DNA of 64,000 bases from Pusillimonas minor. GTDB taxonomy: Bacteria > Pseudomonadota > Gammaproteobacteria > Burkholderiales > Burkholderiaceae_B. Below are positions 1 through 9,989 of the stretch, piece by piece (positions within the stretch are counted from its first letter, which is position 1; each line of letters opens with the position of its first letter). The position numbers were made by a program, and so were the translations under genes. The notes beneath the pieces were generated by a model. That model searched no databases. It saw only the letters and a list, made by a program, of their open reading frames with translations, and was not told the DNA's origin. Location: contig NZ_JACJUU010000007.1 in NCBI RefSeq assembly GCF_014237865.1, positions 62,001 to 126,000 of the forward strand, in the 5' to 3' direction.

Positions 1-315
1 ATAGTCGCCCCGGGGCTCGTAAAGGGTGACCGTGGCCCGGAACTCGAACCGTTCGCCCGCCTTCGGTACAAATGAAACAGCCTGCGCCCGACCACGAAAC
101 ATGACGGCGCGCACGGAAGCGCGTTCGTCTTTGATGGTGAAATACCAGTGTCCGGAGGCCGCCTGCGTGAAATTTGACACTTCACCCCGCACCCAGATGC
201 GCGAAAAATTACCCTCAAGCAAATTACCGACTTGCCGGTTCAGTTGCGCCACGCTCAGTACCGTGTCGGCGCCGGCGGCGGGCAAGTCGGTGGAAAAGAA
301 AGGGTCTGTCGCCAT
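1..315 (-). CDS. xseA: Exodeoxyribonuclease VII large subunit, N-terminal part (partial)
   Basis: The first 105 codons of XseA are visible; the gene runs off the left edge of the window. XseA is the catalytic subunit of exonuclease VII, which with several XseB subunits degrades single-stranded DNA to oligonucleotides in the cytoplasm. The visible part is the N-terminal OB-fold that binds single-stranded DNA, with the family-typical stretch [10 protein letters not shown] (about residues 20-29) and [10 protein letters not shown] (about 40-49). The ATG at 313-315 is the natural start because family similarity begins a few residues later. It is divergent from exbB across a 626-base non-coding region. 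Identification is confident; the catalytic domain is outside the window. Confidence 0.93.
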   Translation of the reverse strand, partial: MATDPFFSTDLPAAGADTVLSVAQLNRQVGNLLEGNFSRIWVRGEVSNFTQAASGHWYFTIKDERASVRAVMFRGRAQAVSFVPKAGERFEFRATVTLYEPRGDY

Positions 316-353
316 AGATCCTGGGTAGAGATGCTGCCTTGATATGGGCCGCC

Positions 354-359
354 AGTATA
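354..359 (-). promoter_or_regulatory. Possible -10 element for xseA
   Basis: TATACT on the minus strand lies about 40 bases upstream of the xseA ATG. No convincing -35 is seen at the right distance, so this is a weak call made from position and the -10 match alone. Confidence 0.3.
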
Positions 360-666
360 CCCAAACCCCGCAAAATTTTTGACGCTATGGGCCGTTCGGC
401 CGGGCCGCGTACCGATAAGCCCCTGCCGCCACAGGGAAAACCCTGTTTAAGGCCTGTTTTCGGGCTTTCCCGGGGCCAAGCTGTCCACAGTTTTTTTTAC
501 TTTGTCAAATTGACGCCAGATCAAGCAAATCAGGCCACCTGTTACTCCAAAACATTAACAAAAAAACATAAGCTATTGATTTTATTTTAGTATTTTCAGT
601 TATAAAAAATGGGCTCAAATTGATCAACGAACCTTGAGCGCCCGTAAAACAATGGCTTCGCGACAG

Positions 667-736
667 TTTTGCACATAATTATCCACAGATTCTGTGGATA
701 CCTTTCGGTAAGCCTTTATTTACGCCATTTAGCACA
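667..736. promoter_or_regulatory. Cluster of DnaA-box-like sequences
   Basis: Within 70 bases there are TTTTGCACA (667-675, +) and TTATCCACA (679-687, +), both fitting the consensus TTWTNCACA, an inverted GTATCCACA (693-701, -) with one mismatch, and TTTAGCACA (728-736, +) with one mismatch. The second and third form a palindrome, TATCCACAG facing CTGTGGATA. A weaker TGTCCACA lies at 482-489. The boxes are seen directly; that DnaA binds here is inference. It could be a DnaA-regulated promoter, a DnaA-titrating or reactivating locus, or less likely an origin, since dnaA and rpmH are not in the window. Confidence 0.5.
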
Positions 737-817
737 TAAAAACGCCGTAATTCGGCCTTTTAAAAGCGCCCTCCTGCTCAAAACCCAAGGTACTTGCGAT
801 GTTCGGACAACCCCGGT

Positions 818-845
818 TTGCGGGTTGCATAATCAATCGTAAAAT
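818..845 (+). promoter_or_regulatory. Candidate sigma-70 promoter for exbB
   Basis: TTGCGG (818-823) and TAAAAT (840-845) are separated by 16 bases, about 95 bases upstream of the exbB start. The -10 is good, the -35 only half matches. The downstream DnaA boxes are not overlapped by it. Confidence 0.4.
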
Positions 846-941
846 GGCCCGCAAAGTCGCAACTATTGCCCGAACCCGACGCCGCTGTCGGCGTTCTAGG
901 CGGGTGCCCAATGCGCCCCGACACCTATCCGGAGACCTGTT

Positions 942-1562
942 TTGCTGCAAATCATTCATGACGCTGGTTGGCCAATCTGGTTGCTTATCGCAACGTCAGT
1001 TATCGGGCTGGCCCTGGTCATCGAACGTTTCCTCGCCCTGCGTTCAAAAAACATTGCCCCCGCCCACTTGCTTGATCGCGTCACCGACCTGATGCGGCAA
1101 ACAGCACCTTCCGGCGCCGCCCTTGAAAAACTTGCCGGAAGTTCTCCCCTGGGCCGTGTATTTGCCGAAGTCATTGCCGTACGGCACCATGACACCGCCT
1201 ACCGCGTAGCCGCCATTGAAGACGTTGGCAAGGATGTCGCCTACCGCCTTAACCGTTATGTACCCAGCCTGGCCACGGTATCGGTTGTTTCACCTTTACT
1301 GGGGCTGTTCGGTACCGTCGTCGGGATGATCGAGATTTTTGCGTCTTATACCCCTGCCGGCGGAGACCCTGCACAACTGGCGCGCGGCATCTCGGTTGCC
1401 CTTTACAACACGGGCTTCGGCATCATCATCGCCGTTCCGGCACTGATATTCCACCGGTACTTTAAAAGCCGGGTCGAACACTTTTTGCACATCATCGAGC
1501 ACCAGGCCGCCACCCTCGACCGCATTTTGCAGCAAGACCGAAAAAAAGGTGATGGCGAATGA
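942..1562 (+). CDS. exbB: MotA/TolQ/ExbB family proton channel protein
   Basis: A 206-residue inner-membrane protein of the ExbB/TolQ family. With ExbD it uses the proton gradient to energise an outer-membrane transport or stability system through TonB or a TonB-like partner. Three membrane segments are seen at about residues 10-30, 110-135 and 150-172, the usual ExbB pattern, with the conserved LLGLFGTVVGMI motif at the start of the second conserved segment. The start is TTG at 942 with GGAG at 931-934, 7 bases away; no better ATG is in frame. exbD follows with an ATGA overlap. No tonB is nearby; in this gene order the pair sits next to lipopolysaccharide genes, so a role in envelope maintenance rather than only iron uptake is possible. 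Confidence 0.88.
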   Translation: MLQIIHDAGWPIWLLIATSVIGLALVIERFLALRSKNIAPAHLLDRVTDLMRQTAPSGAALEKLAGSSPLGRVFAEVIAVRHHDTAYRVAAIEDVGKDVAYRLNRYVPSLATVSVVSPLLGLFGTVVGMIEIFASYTPAGGDPAQLARGISVALYNTGFGIIIAVPALIFHRYFKSRVEHFLHIIEHQAATLDRILQQDRKKGDGE

Positions 1563-1966
1563 ACTTCCGCCAACGCCTGGCTCACGATGAGCCCGAAATC
1601 AACCTGATCCCGCTCATCGACATCCTGCTGGTCATTCTTATCTTCCTGGCCGCCACCACGTCGTTTCATCGGCTTCAGCAACTGAACATCAACCTGCCTC
1701 AAGCTGCAGCCGAACCCATCACCGCCGACCCGCTGGTCATCGCCATCAGCCAGGACGGCATGGTTGCGCTGGGTACAGACCTGCTCGAGGGCACCAATGT
1801 GCAGGACTTGGTCGCCAGCTTGCAAAAAGCCACGGCCGCGCAAACCGACCCGCTGTTGCTCATCAACGCCGATGCCCTGGCCCCTCATCAGGCCGTCATC
1901 CGTGTCATGGAAGCGGCCCGCCTGGCCGGCATCCGCCAGGTCAGTTTTGCGACGCAAGGGCCCTGA
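1559..1966 (+). CDS. exbD: ExbD/TolR family protein
   Basis: A 135-residue partner of ExbB. One N-terminal membrane helix (about residues 19-38) contains the single conserved aspartate in PLIDILLVILIFL, which in this family carries protons through the ExbB pore; the remainder is the periplasmic ExbD domain. The ATG at 1559 overlaps the exbB stop by 4 bases, so the two are translationally coupled and made in ratio. lpxK begins 27 bases after its stop in the same direction, so an exbBD-lpxK operon is likely. Confidence 0.9.
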   Translation: MNFRQRLAHDEPEINLIPLIDILLVILIFLAATTSFHRLQQLNINLPQAAAEPITADPLVIAISQDGMVALGTDLLEGTNVQDLVASLQKATAAQTDPLLLINADALAPHQAVIRVMEAARLAGIRQVSFATQGP

Positions 1967-1993
1967 GATGCGTCACGCCCAAGAAGGTACGCT

Positions 1994-3076
1994 GTGAGTT
2001 TTCGCCAACGCCTGGTCGGGCGCGTCCACGACATCTGGCAAACCCCTGGCCTGATCAGCACCCTGCTGCTGCCGTTGTCGTGGCTGGTGTGGCTGTTTGT
2101 CGTGCTTAAACGTAAACGCTGGCAAAAGCAGCCACCGGCCCGCCCGGCACAGGTGCCGGTGATTGTGGTGGGCAATCTGGTTGTTGGCGGCACAGGCAAA
2201 ACCCCGGTCGTAATTGCTCTGGTCAAAGGCTTGCAAGCGCTGGGCCGGCGACCCGGTGTCATCAGTCGGGGCTATGGCGCCCAACCTGCCGGCGCCGAAG
2301 CGCGGGCGGGTCTTGCCCCGCTCGACCCAGCCCTTTTTGGCGACGAGCCCAGCCTGATCGCGTCGGCCACGGGCGTACCCGTCGCCGTGCACCCCAAACG
2401 GGCACTTGCCCTGAACACCTTGCTGCGCCAGTGGCCCGAAACAGACGTCGTCATTTCTGACGACGGCCTTCAGCACCTTGCCCTTGCGCGCGACATCGAA
2501 GTCGTCGTGCAAGATGCGCGCGGCCTGGGCAATGGCCGCCTGTTGCCCGCCGGGCCCCTGCGCGAGCCACGCAGCCGGCTAAACACGGTCGATCTGATCA
2601 TCACCAACGCCACCGCCGCCGACACCCGCGAGGCGGTCACCAACCCTCATCGTCATAAGCCCGTGCCCGGTATGCCTGCGCATGTGCCGCAATTACGCAT
2701 GCAACTGCAGCCGGTGTCGTGTACCCATTTGCAAACCGGCGAAGTGATCCCCTGGGCACGCTGGCGCCAGCGGTTTGCCACAGCGCGTATCGGCGCCGTC
2801 GCCGCCATCGGCCAGCCCGAGCGCTTTTTTGGCATGCTGCGCCGCCTGGGCGTCACACTTGACGTCACCCTTGCCCTGCCGGACCACGACACCTACCACA
2901 ACCCGCCTTTTGACAAGCTCGACACTGCGCTTATACTGGTGACCGACAAAGACGCCGTCAAATGTCTGCCCACCACCGACGCCCGTTTGTGGTCTGTACA
3001 GGTCAGCCCCAGGTTTTCCGACGAGCAATGGGTCGACCGCTTGCTCCGGCAATTACAATCACGCTCCCCAACCTAA
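1994..3076 (+). CDS. lpxK: Tetraacyldisaccharide 4'-kinase
   Basis: LpxK (360 residues) phosphorylates the 4' position of the lipid A disaccharide precursor, the sixth step of lipid A synthesis, at the inner face of the inner membrane. An N-terminal hydrophobic segment (about residues 17-35) anchors it, followed by a P-loop with the LpxK form VVGGTGKTP (about residues 63-71) and the DDGLQH motif (about 156-161). The start is GTG at 1994 with an AAGGT upstream. Length fits the family. It is followed closely by ycaR, kdsB and adk in the same direction, a widely kept betaproteobacterial order. Confidence 0.95.
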   Translation: MSFRQRLVGRVHDIWQTPGLISTLLLPLSWLVWLFVVLKRKRWQKQPPARPAQVPVIVVGNLVVGGTGKTPVVIALVKGLQALGRRPGVISRGYGAQPAGAEARAGLAPLDPALFGDEPSLIASATGVPVAVHPKRALALNTLLRQWPETDVVISDDGLQHLALARDIEVVVQDARGLGNGRLLPAGPLREPRSRLNTVDLIITNATAADTREAVTNPHRHKPVPGMPAHVPQLRMQLQPVSCTHLQTGEVIPWARWRQRFATARIGAVAAIGQPERFFGMLRRLGVTLDVTLALPDHDTYHNPPFDKLDTALILVTDKDAVKCLPTTDARLWSVQVSPRFSDEQWVDRLLRQLQSRSPT

Positions 3077-3088
3077 CGACACTGCCCC

Positions 3089-3292
3089 ATGGACTCGCAT
3101 CTGCTTGAAATTCTGGTGTGTCCTGTCTGCAAAGGCCCTTTGCAGCACGACGCTCAAAATCACGAATTAATCTGCAAGGCCGACAAGCTGGCCTTCCCGG
3201 TTCGCGACGGGATCCCGGTCATGCTCGAAAACGAGGCCAGGCCGCTGGGTAACACCGACACACCTGCACCTCACCCGGGCTCACCCGCGTGA
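3089..3292 (+). CDS. ycaR: Trm112/UPF0434 (YcaR) family protein
   Basis: A 67-residue protein of the Trm112-like family. It starts [14 protein letters not shown] with two cysteines (CPVC), and a third cysteine follows at about residue 30; the second-half motif [10 protein letters not shown] is typical. Family members are small zinc-ribbon-like proteins; eukaryotic Trm112 activates methyltransferases, but the bacterial role next to lpxK/kdsB is not established. Its TGA stop overlaps the GTG start of kdsB (GTGA), implying coupled translation. Confidence 0.9.
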   Translation: MDSHLLEILVCPVCKGPLQHDAQNHELICKADKLAFPVRDGIPVMLENEARPLGNTDTPAPHPGSPA

Positions 3293-4053
3293 GCTTCATC
3301 GCCGTCATTCCTGCCCGGGCGGCATCCACACGCCTGCCCGGCAAGCCGTTACTCGACCTGTGCGGCAAGCCCATGGTGGTGCGCACGGCCGAACAGGCTT
3401 CGTTGTCAAAGGCCGCGCAAGTTGTGGTGGCCACCGATGAACAAGCCATTTCAGACGCCGTCCAGGCCCATGGGTTTACCGCCTTGCTTACCCGGGCCGA
3501 CCATGCCACCGGCACCGACCGGCTGTCCGAGGTGGTCACGCAGCTAAGGCTTGACGACGACGCCATTGTTGTCAATGTTCAAGGCGACGAGCCGCTCATC
3601 GACCCGGCGCTGATCAATGCCGTCGCCGCGCGCCTGACGGCATGCCCGGAGGCCGCCATCGCCACCTGTGCAACGCCCATCAACGACAGCGAAACACTAT
3701 TCAATCCGAACGCGGTCAAGGTGGTCTGCACCCATGACGGCAAGGCGCTGTACTTCTCGCGGGCGCCCATCCCGTGGGCCCGCGACGCGCTGGCCGACGG
3801 CCAGCGGCGCCTGGCCCCTGGCATTCCCGCATTGCACCATATTGGGCTTTACGCGTATAAAGTCAGCTTTTTAAAGCAGTTTCCCGGCTTGCCCGTTGGC
3901 CCCCTCGAGACGTTCGAGTCACTCGAACAACTCAGAGCCCTTGAAAACGGCTATGCCATTACGGTTTTGGTCACCGACGGCTACCCTGCCGCCGGTGTTG
4001 ATACCCAGGCCGATTTAGACCGTGTGCGCGGCATTTTTGCAAATCGGTTATAA
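3289..4053 (+). CDS. kdsB: 3-deoxy-manno-octulosonate cytidylyltransferase (CMP-KDO synthetase)
   Basis: KdsB (254 residues) activates KDO as CMP-KDO for addition to lipid A. It begins [19 protein letters not shown], the nucleotide-binding signature of the family, and has [10 protein letters not shown] (about residues 95-104) and YFSRAPIPW (about 154-162). The GTG start at 3289 overlaps the ycaR stop. Length matches the family. With lpxK it places lipopolysaccharide assembly in this operon. Confidence 0.96.
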   Translation: MSFIAVIPARAASTRLPGKPLLDLCGKPMVVRTAEQASLSKAAQVVVATDEQAISDAVQAHGFTALLTRADHATGTDRLSEVVTQLRLDDDAIVVNVQGDEPLIDPALINAVAARLTACPEAAIATCATPINDSETLFNPNAVKVVCTHDGKALYFSRAPIPWARDALADGQRRLAPGIPALHHIGLYAYKVSFLKQFPGLPVGPLETFESLEQLRALENGYAITVLVTDGYPAAGVDTQADLDRVRGIFANRL

Positions 4054-4069
4054 ATCGTCTGCAAAATGA

Positions 4070-4798
<729 letters not shown>

Positions 4799-4804
4799 TT
4801 ACAG

Positions 4805-4832
4805 GCTTTAGCCCTGGCTTTGGGGCTAAAGC
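4805..4832 (+). terminator. Stem-loop after adk (no U-tract)
   Basis: GCTTTAGCCC and GGGCTAAAGC pair perfectly (10 base pairs) round an 8-base loop, 6 bases after the adk stop. No run of T follows, so it may be a 3'-end stabiliser or partial terminator rather than a classical terminator; murJ begins 23 bases later. Confidence 0.5.
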
Positions 4833-4854
4833 ACTACATGTACACGTCATCCCT

Positions 4855-6408
4855 ATGAGCCTGATACGGTCAGCCGCAACCGTCAGCAGCTTTACCCTGC
4901 TATCGCGAATCACTGGTCTGGTTCGCGATATTTTTATTGCCAGTTCATTTGGCGCAGGCCCACTGACCGACGCCTTCTGGGTGGCGTTCCGTATTCCCAA
5001 CCTGTTGCGTCGCCTGTTCGCTGAAGGCGCGTTCGCACAGGCCTTTGTCCCGATTCTGGGTGAGGCCAAAAACAATCACCCGCCCGACACCGTCCGTCAA
5101 TTGCTTGACCGGGTTGCGCTATTGCTTACTGCGGCACTCATGCTGGTCACGCTGCTGGGGATGCTGGCCACCCCGTGGGTCGTCAGCGCCATGGCCAGCG
5201 GCATGCGGGTTGCCTCAAAGCACGCCGAATTCGAGGCCGCCGTCTGGATGACCCGGCTGATGTTCCCCTACATCATTTGCATGTCGCTCGTGGCCTTTGC
5301 CTCGGGGGTACTGAATACCTGGCGCCGGTTCGCCGTGCCCGCATTTACGCCAGTGCTGCTGAACGTCGCCATGATTCTGGCCAGCGTGTTTCTGGTGCCC
5401 TTGTTTGAAACCCCCATCTATGCGCTGGCTGTCGGGGTCATAGCGGGCGGTATTGCCCAACTGACCGTGCAGTGGGTTGCCTTGGCCAGGCTGGGGCTGA
5501 CACCGCGGTTTTCTCTAAAATTGCGCTCGGCGGCGCAAGACCCCACCGTCAAGCGCATCATGCGGCAAATGCTGCCGGCCATTCTGGGGGTCTCGGTCGC
5601 CCAGATCTCACTACTCATCAACACGAATATCGCCACCTGGCTAACCTCGGGCAGCGTCACCTGGCTTTCATTTGCCGATCGCCTCATGGAGTTCCCGACC
5701 GCGCTGCTGGGGATCGCACTGGGCACCGTATTGCTGCCCAGCCTGTCGGCGGCGCATGCGGCCAAAAACGGCAACGATTACAGCAACCTGCTGGACTGGG
5801 GCTTGCGACTGGTCATTTTGCTGGGCATGCCCGCCGCCCTGGGCATGGCACTGCTGGCCGAAGGCCTCGTCGCCACTTTGTTTCATTACGGGGCTTTCAC
5901 GGCCGGCGACGTCGCCCAAACCCGCCTTGCCGTCATGGCTTATTCGGTCGGCCTGCTGGGTTTGCTGTCCATCAAAATTCTTGCGCCCGGCTTTTACGCC
6001 AAGCAAGACATCAAGACCCCGGTCAAAATTGCCATTCTGGTGTTGGTCCTGACCCAACTCTTCAACCTGGCCTTTGTGCCGCTATTTGCACATGCAGGTC
6101 TTGCGCTGTCTATTGGGTTGGGCGCCACCGTCAATGCCCTTTTGCTGCTGGTGTTGCTATGCCGCAAGGGCGTTTACCAACCCCGGCCCGGCTGGTTCAA
6201 GTTTTTTGCGCGTGTTGTACCGGCGCTGCTGGCCCTGGGGCTGGTGTTAATGCTGGCCAACCAGCACATCGACTGGATCGCACCCGACCATGCCTACCTG
6301 CGGGCCGTGTGGCTGGGTGCTGTTCTGGCCGCAGCGGGCGTCGCCTACTTCGCAACGTTGTTTGTGTGTGGATTTCGCCCACGGCACTTTACAAAAAAGG
6401 CCTTGTAA
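4855..6408 (+). CDS. murJ: Lipid II flippase MurJ
   Basis: MurJ (517 residues) moves lipid II across the inner membrane for peptidoglycan synthesis. It is strongly hydrophobic with about 14 membrane segments, and begins with the family signature SAATVSSFTLLSRITGLVRD, followed by FGAGPLTDAFWVAFRIPNLL and RLFAEGAF. These N-terminal motifs are diagnostic of MurJ within the MATE/MOP superfamily. The ATG at 4855 has no clear ribosome-binding site. It lies between adk and rpsT; the rpsT promoter lies across the end of its coding sequence. Confidence 0.95.
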   Translation: MSLIRSAATVSSFTLLSRITGLVRDIFIASSFGAGPLTDAFWVAFRIPNLLRRLFAEGAFAQAFVPILGEAKNNHPPDTVRQLLDRVALLLTAALMLVTLLGMLATPWVVSAMASGMRVASKHAEFEAAVWMTRLMFPYIICMSLVAFASGVLNTWRRFAVPAFTPVLLNVAMILASVFLVPLFETPIYALAVGVIAGGIAQLTVQWVALARLGLTPRFSLKLRSAAQDPTVKRIMRQMLPAILGVSVAQISLLINTNIATWLTSGSVTWLSFADRLMEFPTALLGIALGTVLLPSLSAAHAAKNGNDYSNLLDWGLRLVILLGMPAALGMALLAEGLVATLFHYGAFTAGDVAQTRLAVMAYSVGLLGLLSIKILAPGFYAKQDIKTPVKIAILVLVLTQLFNLAFVPLFAHAGLALSIGLGATVNALLLLVLLCRKGVYQPRPGWFKFFARVVPALLALGLVLMLANQHIDWIAPDHAYLRAVWLGAVLAAAGVAYFATLFVCGFRPRHFTKKAL

Positions 6409-6416
6409 GATAGAAT
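6388..6416 (+). promoter_or_regulatory. Sigma-70 promoter of rpsT
   Basis: TTTACA (6388-6393) and TAGAAT (6411-6416) with a 17-base spacer overlap the last codons of murJ, about 95 bases before rpsT. The -10 is followed by CTT, giving the 9-mer TAGAATCTT that also occurs at the rpsU and rpsP promoters in this window. Confidence 0.7.
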
Positions 6417-6508
6417 CTTGGTCTTTGCTAATTAAACAGCTGCAATAAGCGTTGGGTAGGTGTACCACCCAGGCCTTTGGCGGCATTCACTGTAAAATAA
6501 ATATCACT

Positions 6509-6769
6509 ATGGCTAACACCGCACAAGCTCGCAAACGCGCCCGCCAATCGGTTGCGCTCAATAAACACAATTCCAGCCTGCGCTCTATGCTGCGCACGTC
6601 TATCAAGCGCGTTCGCCAGGCCATCGAAGCCGGCGACAAAGCTGCCGCCACCGAAGTGCTGCGCAAAACCACCAGCATCATCGACCGCGTTGCCGACAAA
6701 AACATCATTCACAAGAACAAGGCTGCCCGTCATAAAAGCCGTCTTGCCGCTGCTGTTAAAGCAATCTAA
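6509..6769 (+). CDS. rpsT: 30S ribosomal protein S20
   Basis: S20 (86 residues) binds 16S rRNA early in small-subunit assembly. It is short and rich in Lys, Arg and Ala, starting [20 protein letters not shown], which is the family N-terminus; an in-frame upstream start exists but would add a non-conserved tail, so the ATG at 6509 is chosen. It has its own promoter and a strong terminator, so it is a single-gene transcript. Confidence 0.97.
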   Translation: MANTAQARKRARQSVALNKHNSSLRSMLRTSIKRVRQAIEAGDKAAATEVLRKTTSIIDRVADKNIIHKNKAARHKSRLAAAVKAI

Positions 6770-6833
6770 TTTCTGCAGTGGTTTAATTGGCAAAATTGCC
6801 GGGGTAGCTTATTGCTACCAGCAATAAAAAATC

Positions 6834-6861
6834 GGGGCGCCTGTGGCGCCCTGTTTTTTTT
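6834..6861 (+). terminator. Rho-independent terminator of rpsT
   Basis: GGGCGCC and GGCGCCC pair around TGT (6835-6851), followed by a run of eight T within a few bases. A textbook terminator about 65 bases after the rpsT stop. Confidence 0.85.
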
Positions 6862-7003
6862 GGGCTTATTTCCTTTACGCCCGTTTTTCACGCCTTTTGC
6901 TGTCGCCAGTTACCTATAACGCTTGCGCGGTTATTTACGCCAAACCGCTAAATTTTGACCGTTATTACGCGTGCGCCACAAGTCAATCAAGTCTTAGGGT
7001 CGT

Positions 7004-7026
7004 AAAAAAGCCCGGCTAGTCCGGGC
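7004..7026 (-). terminator. Terminator overlapping the DUF3579 stop codon
   Basis: On the minus strand GCCCGG pairs with CCGGGC round a 5-base loop, followed by six T (7004-7009). The TAG stop of the DUF3579 gene (7016-7018) lies in the loop, so the terminator starts inside the coding sequence. Confidence 0.75.
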
Positions 7027-7312
7027 GTTCGGGCGGTGCTTGCCGCTCTTGGGTTTTTAGCTGGTTACTTTTGGCAAAGTCGCAAACAAAAGCCCAGGCT
7101 AACGGTTCCAGGTCTCGGAGCCGGTGATCGACAACGACGCACCTGACCCCGTCTAGATATGTGGGCACCACATAAGGCGAATACGTAAGCCGGTTACCCC
7201 GCATACCGGGCGGACGAAACTGCGACATGACCCCGGCAAGCCGTTCAGCCCAGTCGCTGGGACGAAACCGCTGGCCGGTTTCGGTAATGCCGAAAATAAT
7301 TAGCTGCTGCAC
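7016..7312 (-). CDS. DUF3579 domain protein
   Basis: A 98-residue protein of DUF3579, a family with no assigned function that is found mainly in betaproteobacteria. It opens with a short hydrophobic strand (IIFGITETGQ), then FRPSDWAERLAGVMSQF, then YSPYVVP and a central CVVVD, ending in a charged, proline-rich tail. There is no signal peptide or membrane helix, so it should be cytoplasmic. It lies between rpsT and argF in the opposite direction to both. Nothing in the sequence says what it does. Confidence 0.8.
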   Translation of the reverse strand: MQQLIIFGITETGQRFRPSDWAERLAGVMSQFRPPGMRGNRLTYSPYVVPTYLDGVRCVVVDHRLRDLEPLAWAFVCDFAKSNQLKTQERQAPPERPD

Positions 7313-7470
7313 GATTCTGACAAAAGATTATTTACGGCGTGATTGTACCGCGTTAAACCGGTTGCCGCAGCGCACACTGTCCGCCGGGCTGCCAAATCAA
7401 GCCCATGCAGCAGGTCGCGAAAATTGTTTATCATAGACAGCTTAAATCCGTACTCTCATCAAGGTTCACG

Positions 7471-8424
7471 ATGTCCAACGTAACGTCCAACGCAACTACG
7501 CAAGCCGGTCCTTTGCGCCACTTCCTGCAGTTCAAAGACTTCACGCCCGACGAAATCGAATACGTACTCGACCGCGCACGCCTTATCAAAGACAAGTTCA
7601 AGCGTTACCAGCCGCATCACACCTTGCACGACCGGACGCTGGCCATGGTTTTCGAGAAAGCCAGCACACGGACACGCGTTTCGTTTGAGGCCGGCATGTA
7701 CCAGCTTGGCGGGTCGGTCATTCACCTCACCACGGGCGACTCCCAACTGGGTCGCTCCGAGCCCATCGAAGACACCGCTCGCGTGGTGTCACGCATGGTC
7801 GATGTGGTCATGATCCGCACCTTCGAACAAACCCGCATCGAGCGCTTTGCCGCGCACTCACGGGTACCGGTTATCAATGGCCTGACCAACGAATATCACC
7901 CTTGCCAGATCCTGGCCGACATCCTCACCTTCATCGAGCACCTGGGCCCCATACGCGGTAAAACTGTCGCCTGGATCGGCGACGCCAACAATATGTCGTA
8001 TACATGGTTGCAAGCGGCAGAACTGCTGGGCTTCACGTTGCATGTGTCAACGCCCAAGGGGTACGAACTCGACCCGAAACTTATTGGCAACCCGCCCGCC
8101 CACATCCTTAAAATCTTTGCCGATCCCATCGACGCCTGCCGTGGCGCTCATCTGGTTACCACCGATGTCTGGACCAGCATGGGTTACGAAGATGAGAACG
8201 ACGTGCGTCGCAAAGCCTTTGCCGACTGGTGTGTAGATACCGACATGATGTCGGTGGCCGACCCCAAAGCCATTTTCATGCACTGCCTGCCAGCCCACCG
8301 TGGCGAAGAAGTTACCGCCGAAGTCATCGACGGGCCTCAAAGCGTCGTCTGGGACGAGGCCGAAAACCGGATGCACGTCCAAAAAGCGCTTATGGAGTTC
8401 TTGCTGCTGGGCAAAGTCGCCTGA
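7471..8424 (+). CDS. argF: Ornithine carbamoyltransferase
   Basis: ArgF (317 residues) makes citrulline from ornithine and carbamoyl phosphate in arginine synthesis. The carbamoyl-phosphate motif STRTR is present near residue 56, the ornithine-side HPCQ near 134-137, and the catalytic HCLPAHRG near 271-278. The ATG at 7471 with AAGG 6 bases upstream is preferred over an upstream start at 7405 that lacks family similarity. It faces argG, which carries out the next step, with a shared bidirectional terminator between them. Confidence 0.95.
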   Translation: MSNVTSNATTQAGPLRHFLQFKDFTPDEIEYVLDRARLIKDKFKRYQPHHTLHDRTLAMVFEKASTRTRVSFEAGMYQLGGSVIHLTTGDSQLGRSEPIEDTARVVSRMVDVVMIRTFEQTRIERFAAHSRVPVINGLTNEYHPCQILADILTFIEHLGPIRGKTVAWIGDANNMSYTWLQAAELLGFTLHVSTPKGYELDPKLIGNPPAHILKIFADPIDACRGAHLVTTDVWTSMGYEDENDVRRKAFADWCVDTDMMSVADPKAIFMHCLPAHRGEEVTAEVIDGPQSVVWDEAENRMHVQKALMEFLLLGKVA

Positions 8425-8447
8425 ACCCAGACCGCGTGATGGCTAAC

Positions 8448-8483
8448 AAAAAAGCCCGGGGTGTAAACACCCCGGGCTTTTTT
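8448..8483. terminator. Bidirectional terminator between argF and argG
   Basis: A perfect 16-base-pair inverted repeat (8448-8463 and 8468-8483) with a TAAA loop; the arm ends in six A on one side and six T on the other, so it can stop transcription of argF (+) and of argG (-). Confidence 0.92.
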
Positions 8484-8487
8484 TATG

Positions 8488-8565
8488 ACGATACTGCCTA
8501 AAAAACGATACTGCCTACGAACGATAGTGCCTGACAACGATACTACCTGCAGGCAATACTGCCAG
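8488..8565. repeat. Five degenerate tandem repeats, 16-17 base period
   Basis: Units begin at 8488, 8505, 8521, 8537 and 8553. The first two are identical (ACGATACTGCCTA); units three and four differ at one to three positions; the fifth (GCAATACTGCCAG) is more diverged and merges with a downstream stem-loop. The repeats sit just past the argF terminator in the convergent gap. Their role is unknown. Confidence 0.75.
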
Positions 8566-8587
8566 GGCCAGGCCTGCCCCTGGCAGT
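8558..8587 (-). terminator. Stem-loop at the 3' end of argG
   Basis: ACTGCCAGGG and CCCTGGCAGT form a perfect 10-base-pair stem with a 10-base loop, 4 bases beyond the argG stop. No T-run follows on the minus strand, so it may protect the 3' end, with termination at the 8448-8483 hairpin. Confidence 0.5.
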
Positions 8588-8591
8588 ACCC

Positions 8592-9968
<1,377 letters not shown>

Positions 9969-9989
9969 CTACACTGTATGCCCATGGCG

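Larger units (their letters stand above)
316..941. other. Non-coding divergent region between xseA and exbB
   Basis: No credible gene is present on either strand. It holds the presumed promoters of xseA and exbB, an AT-rich block at about 500-610 with A and T runs, and a cluster of DnaA-box-like 9-mers at 667-736 (listed separately). The rest of the neighbourhood is GC-rich, so the AT-rich block stands out. Confidence 0.8.

Noticed and set aside
480-740. Chromosomal replication origin
   Set aside because: DnaA boxes and AT-rich DNA are present, but dnaA, dnaN, gyrB and rpmH are absent and the boxes are few; kept only as a DnaA-binding candidate.
7313-7470. ArgR operator (ARG box) upstream of argF
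   Set aside because: I looked for the TGAAT-N-ATTCA type palindrome and found no acceptable match.
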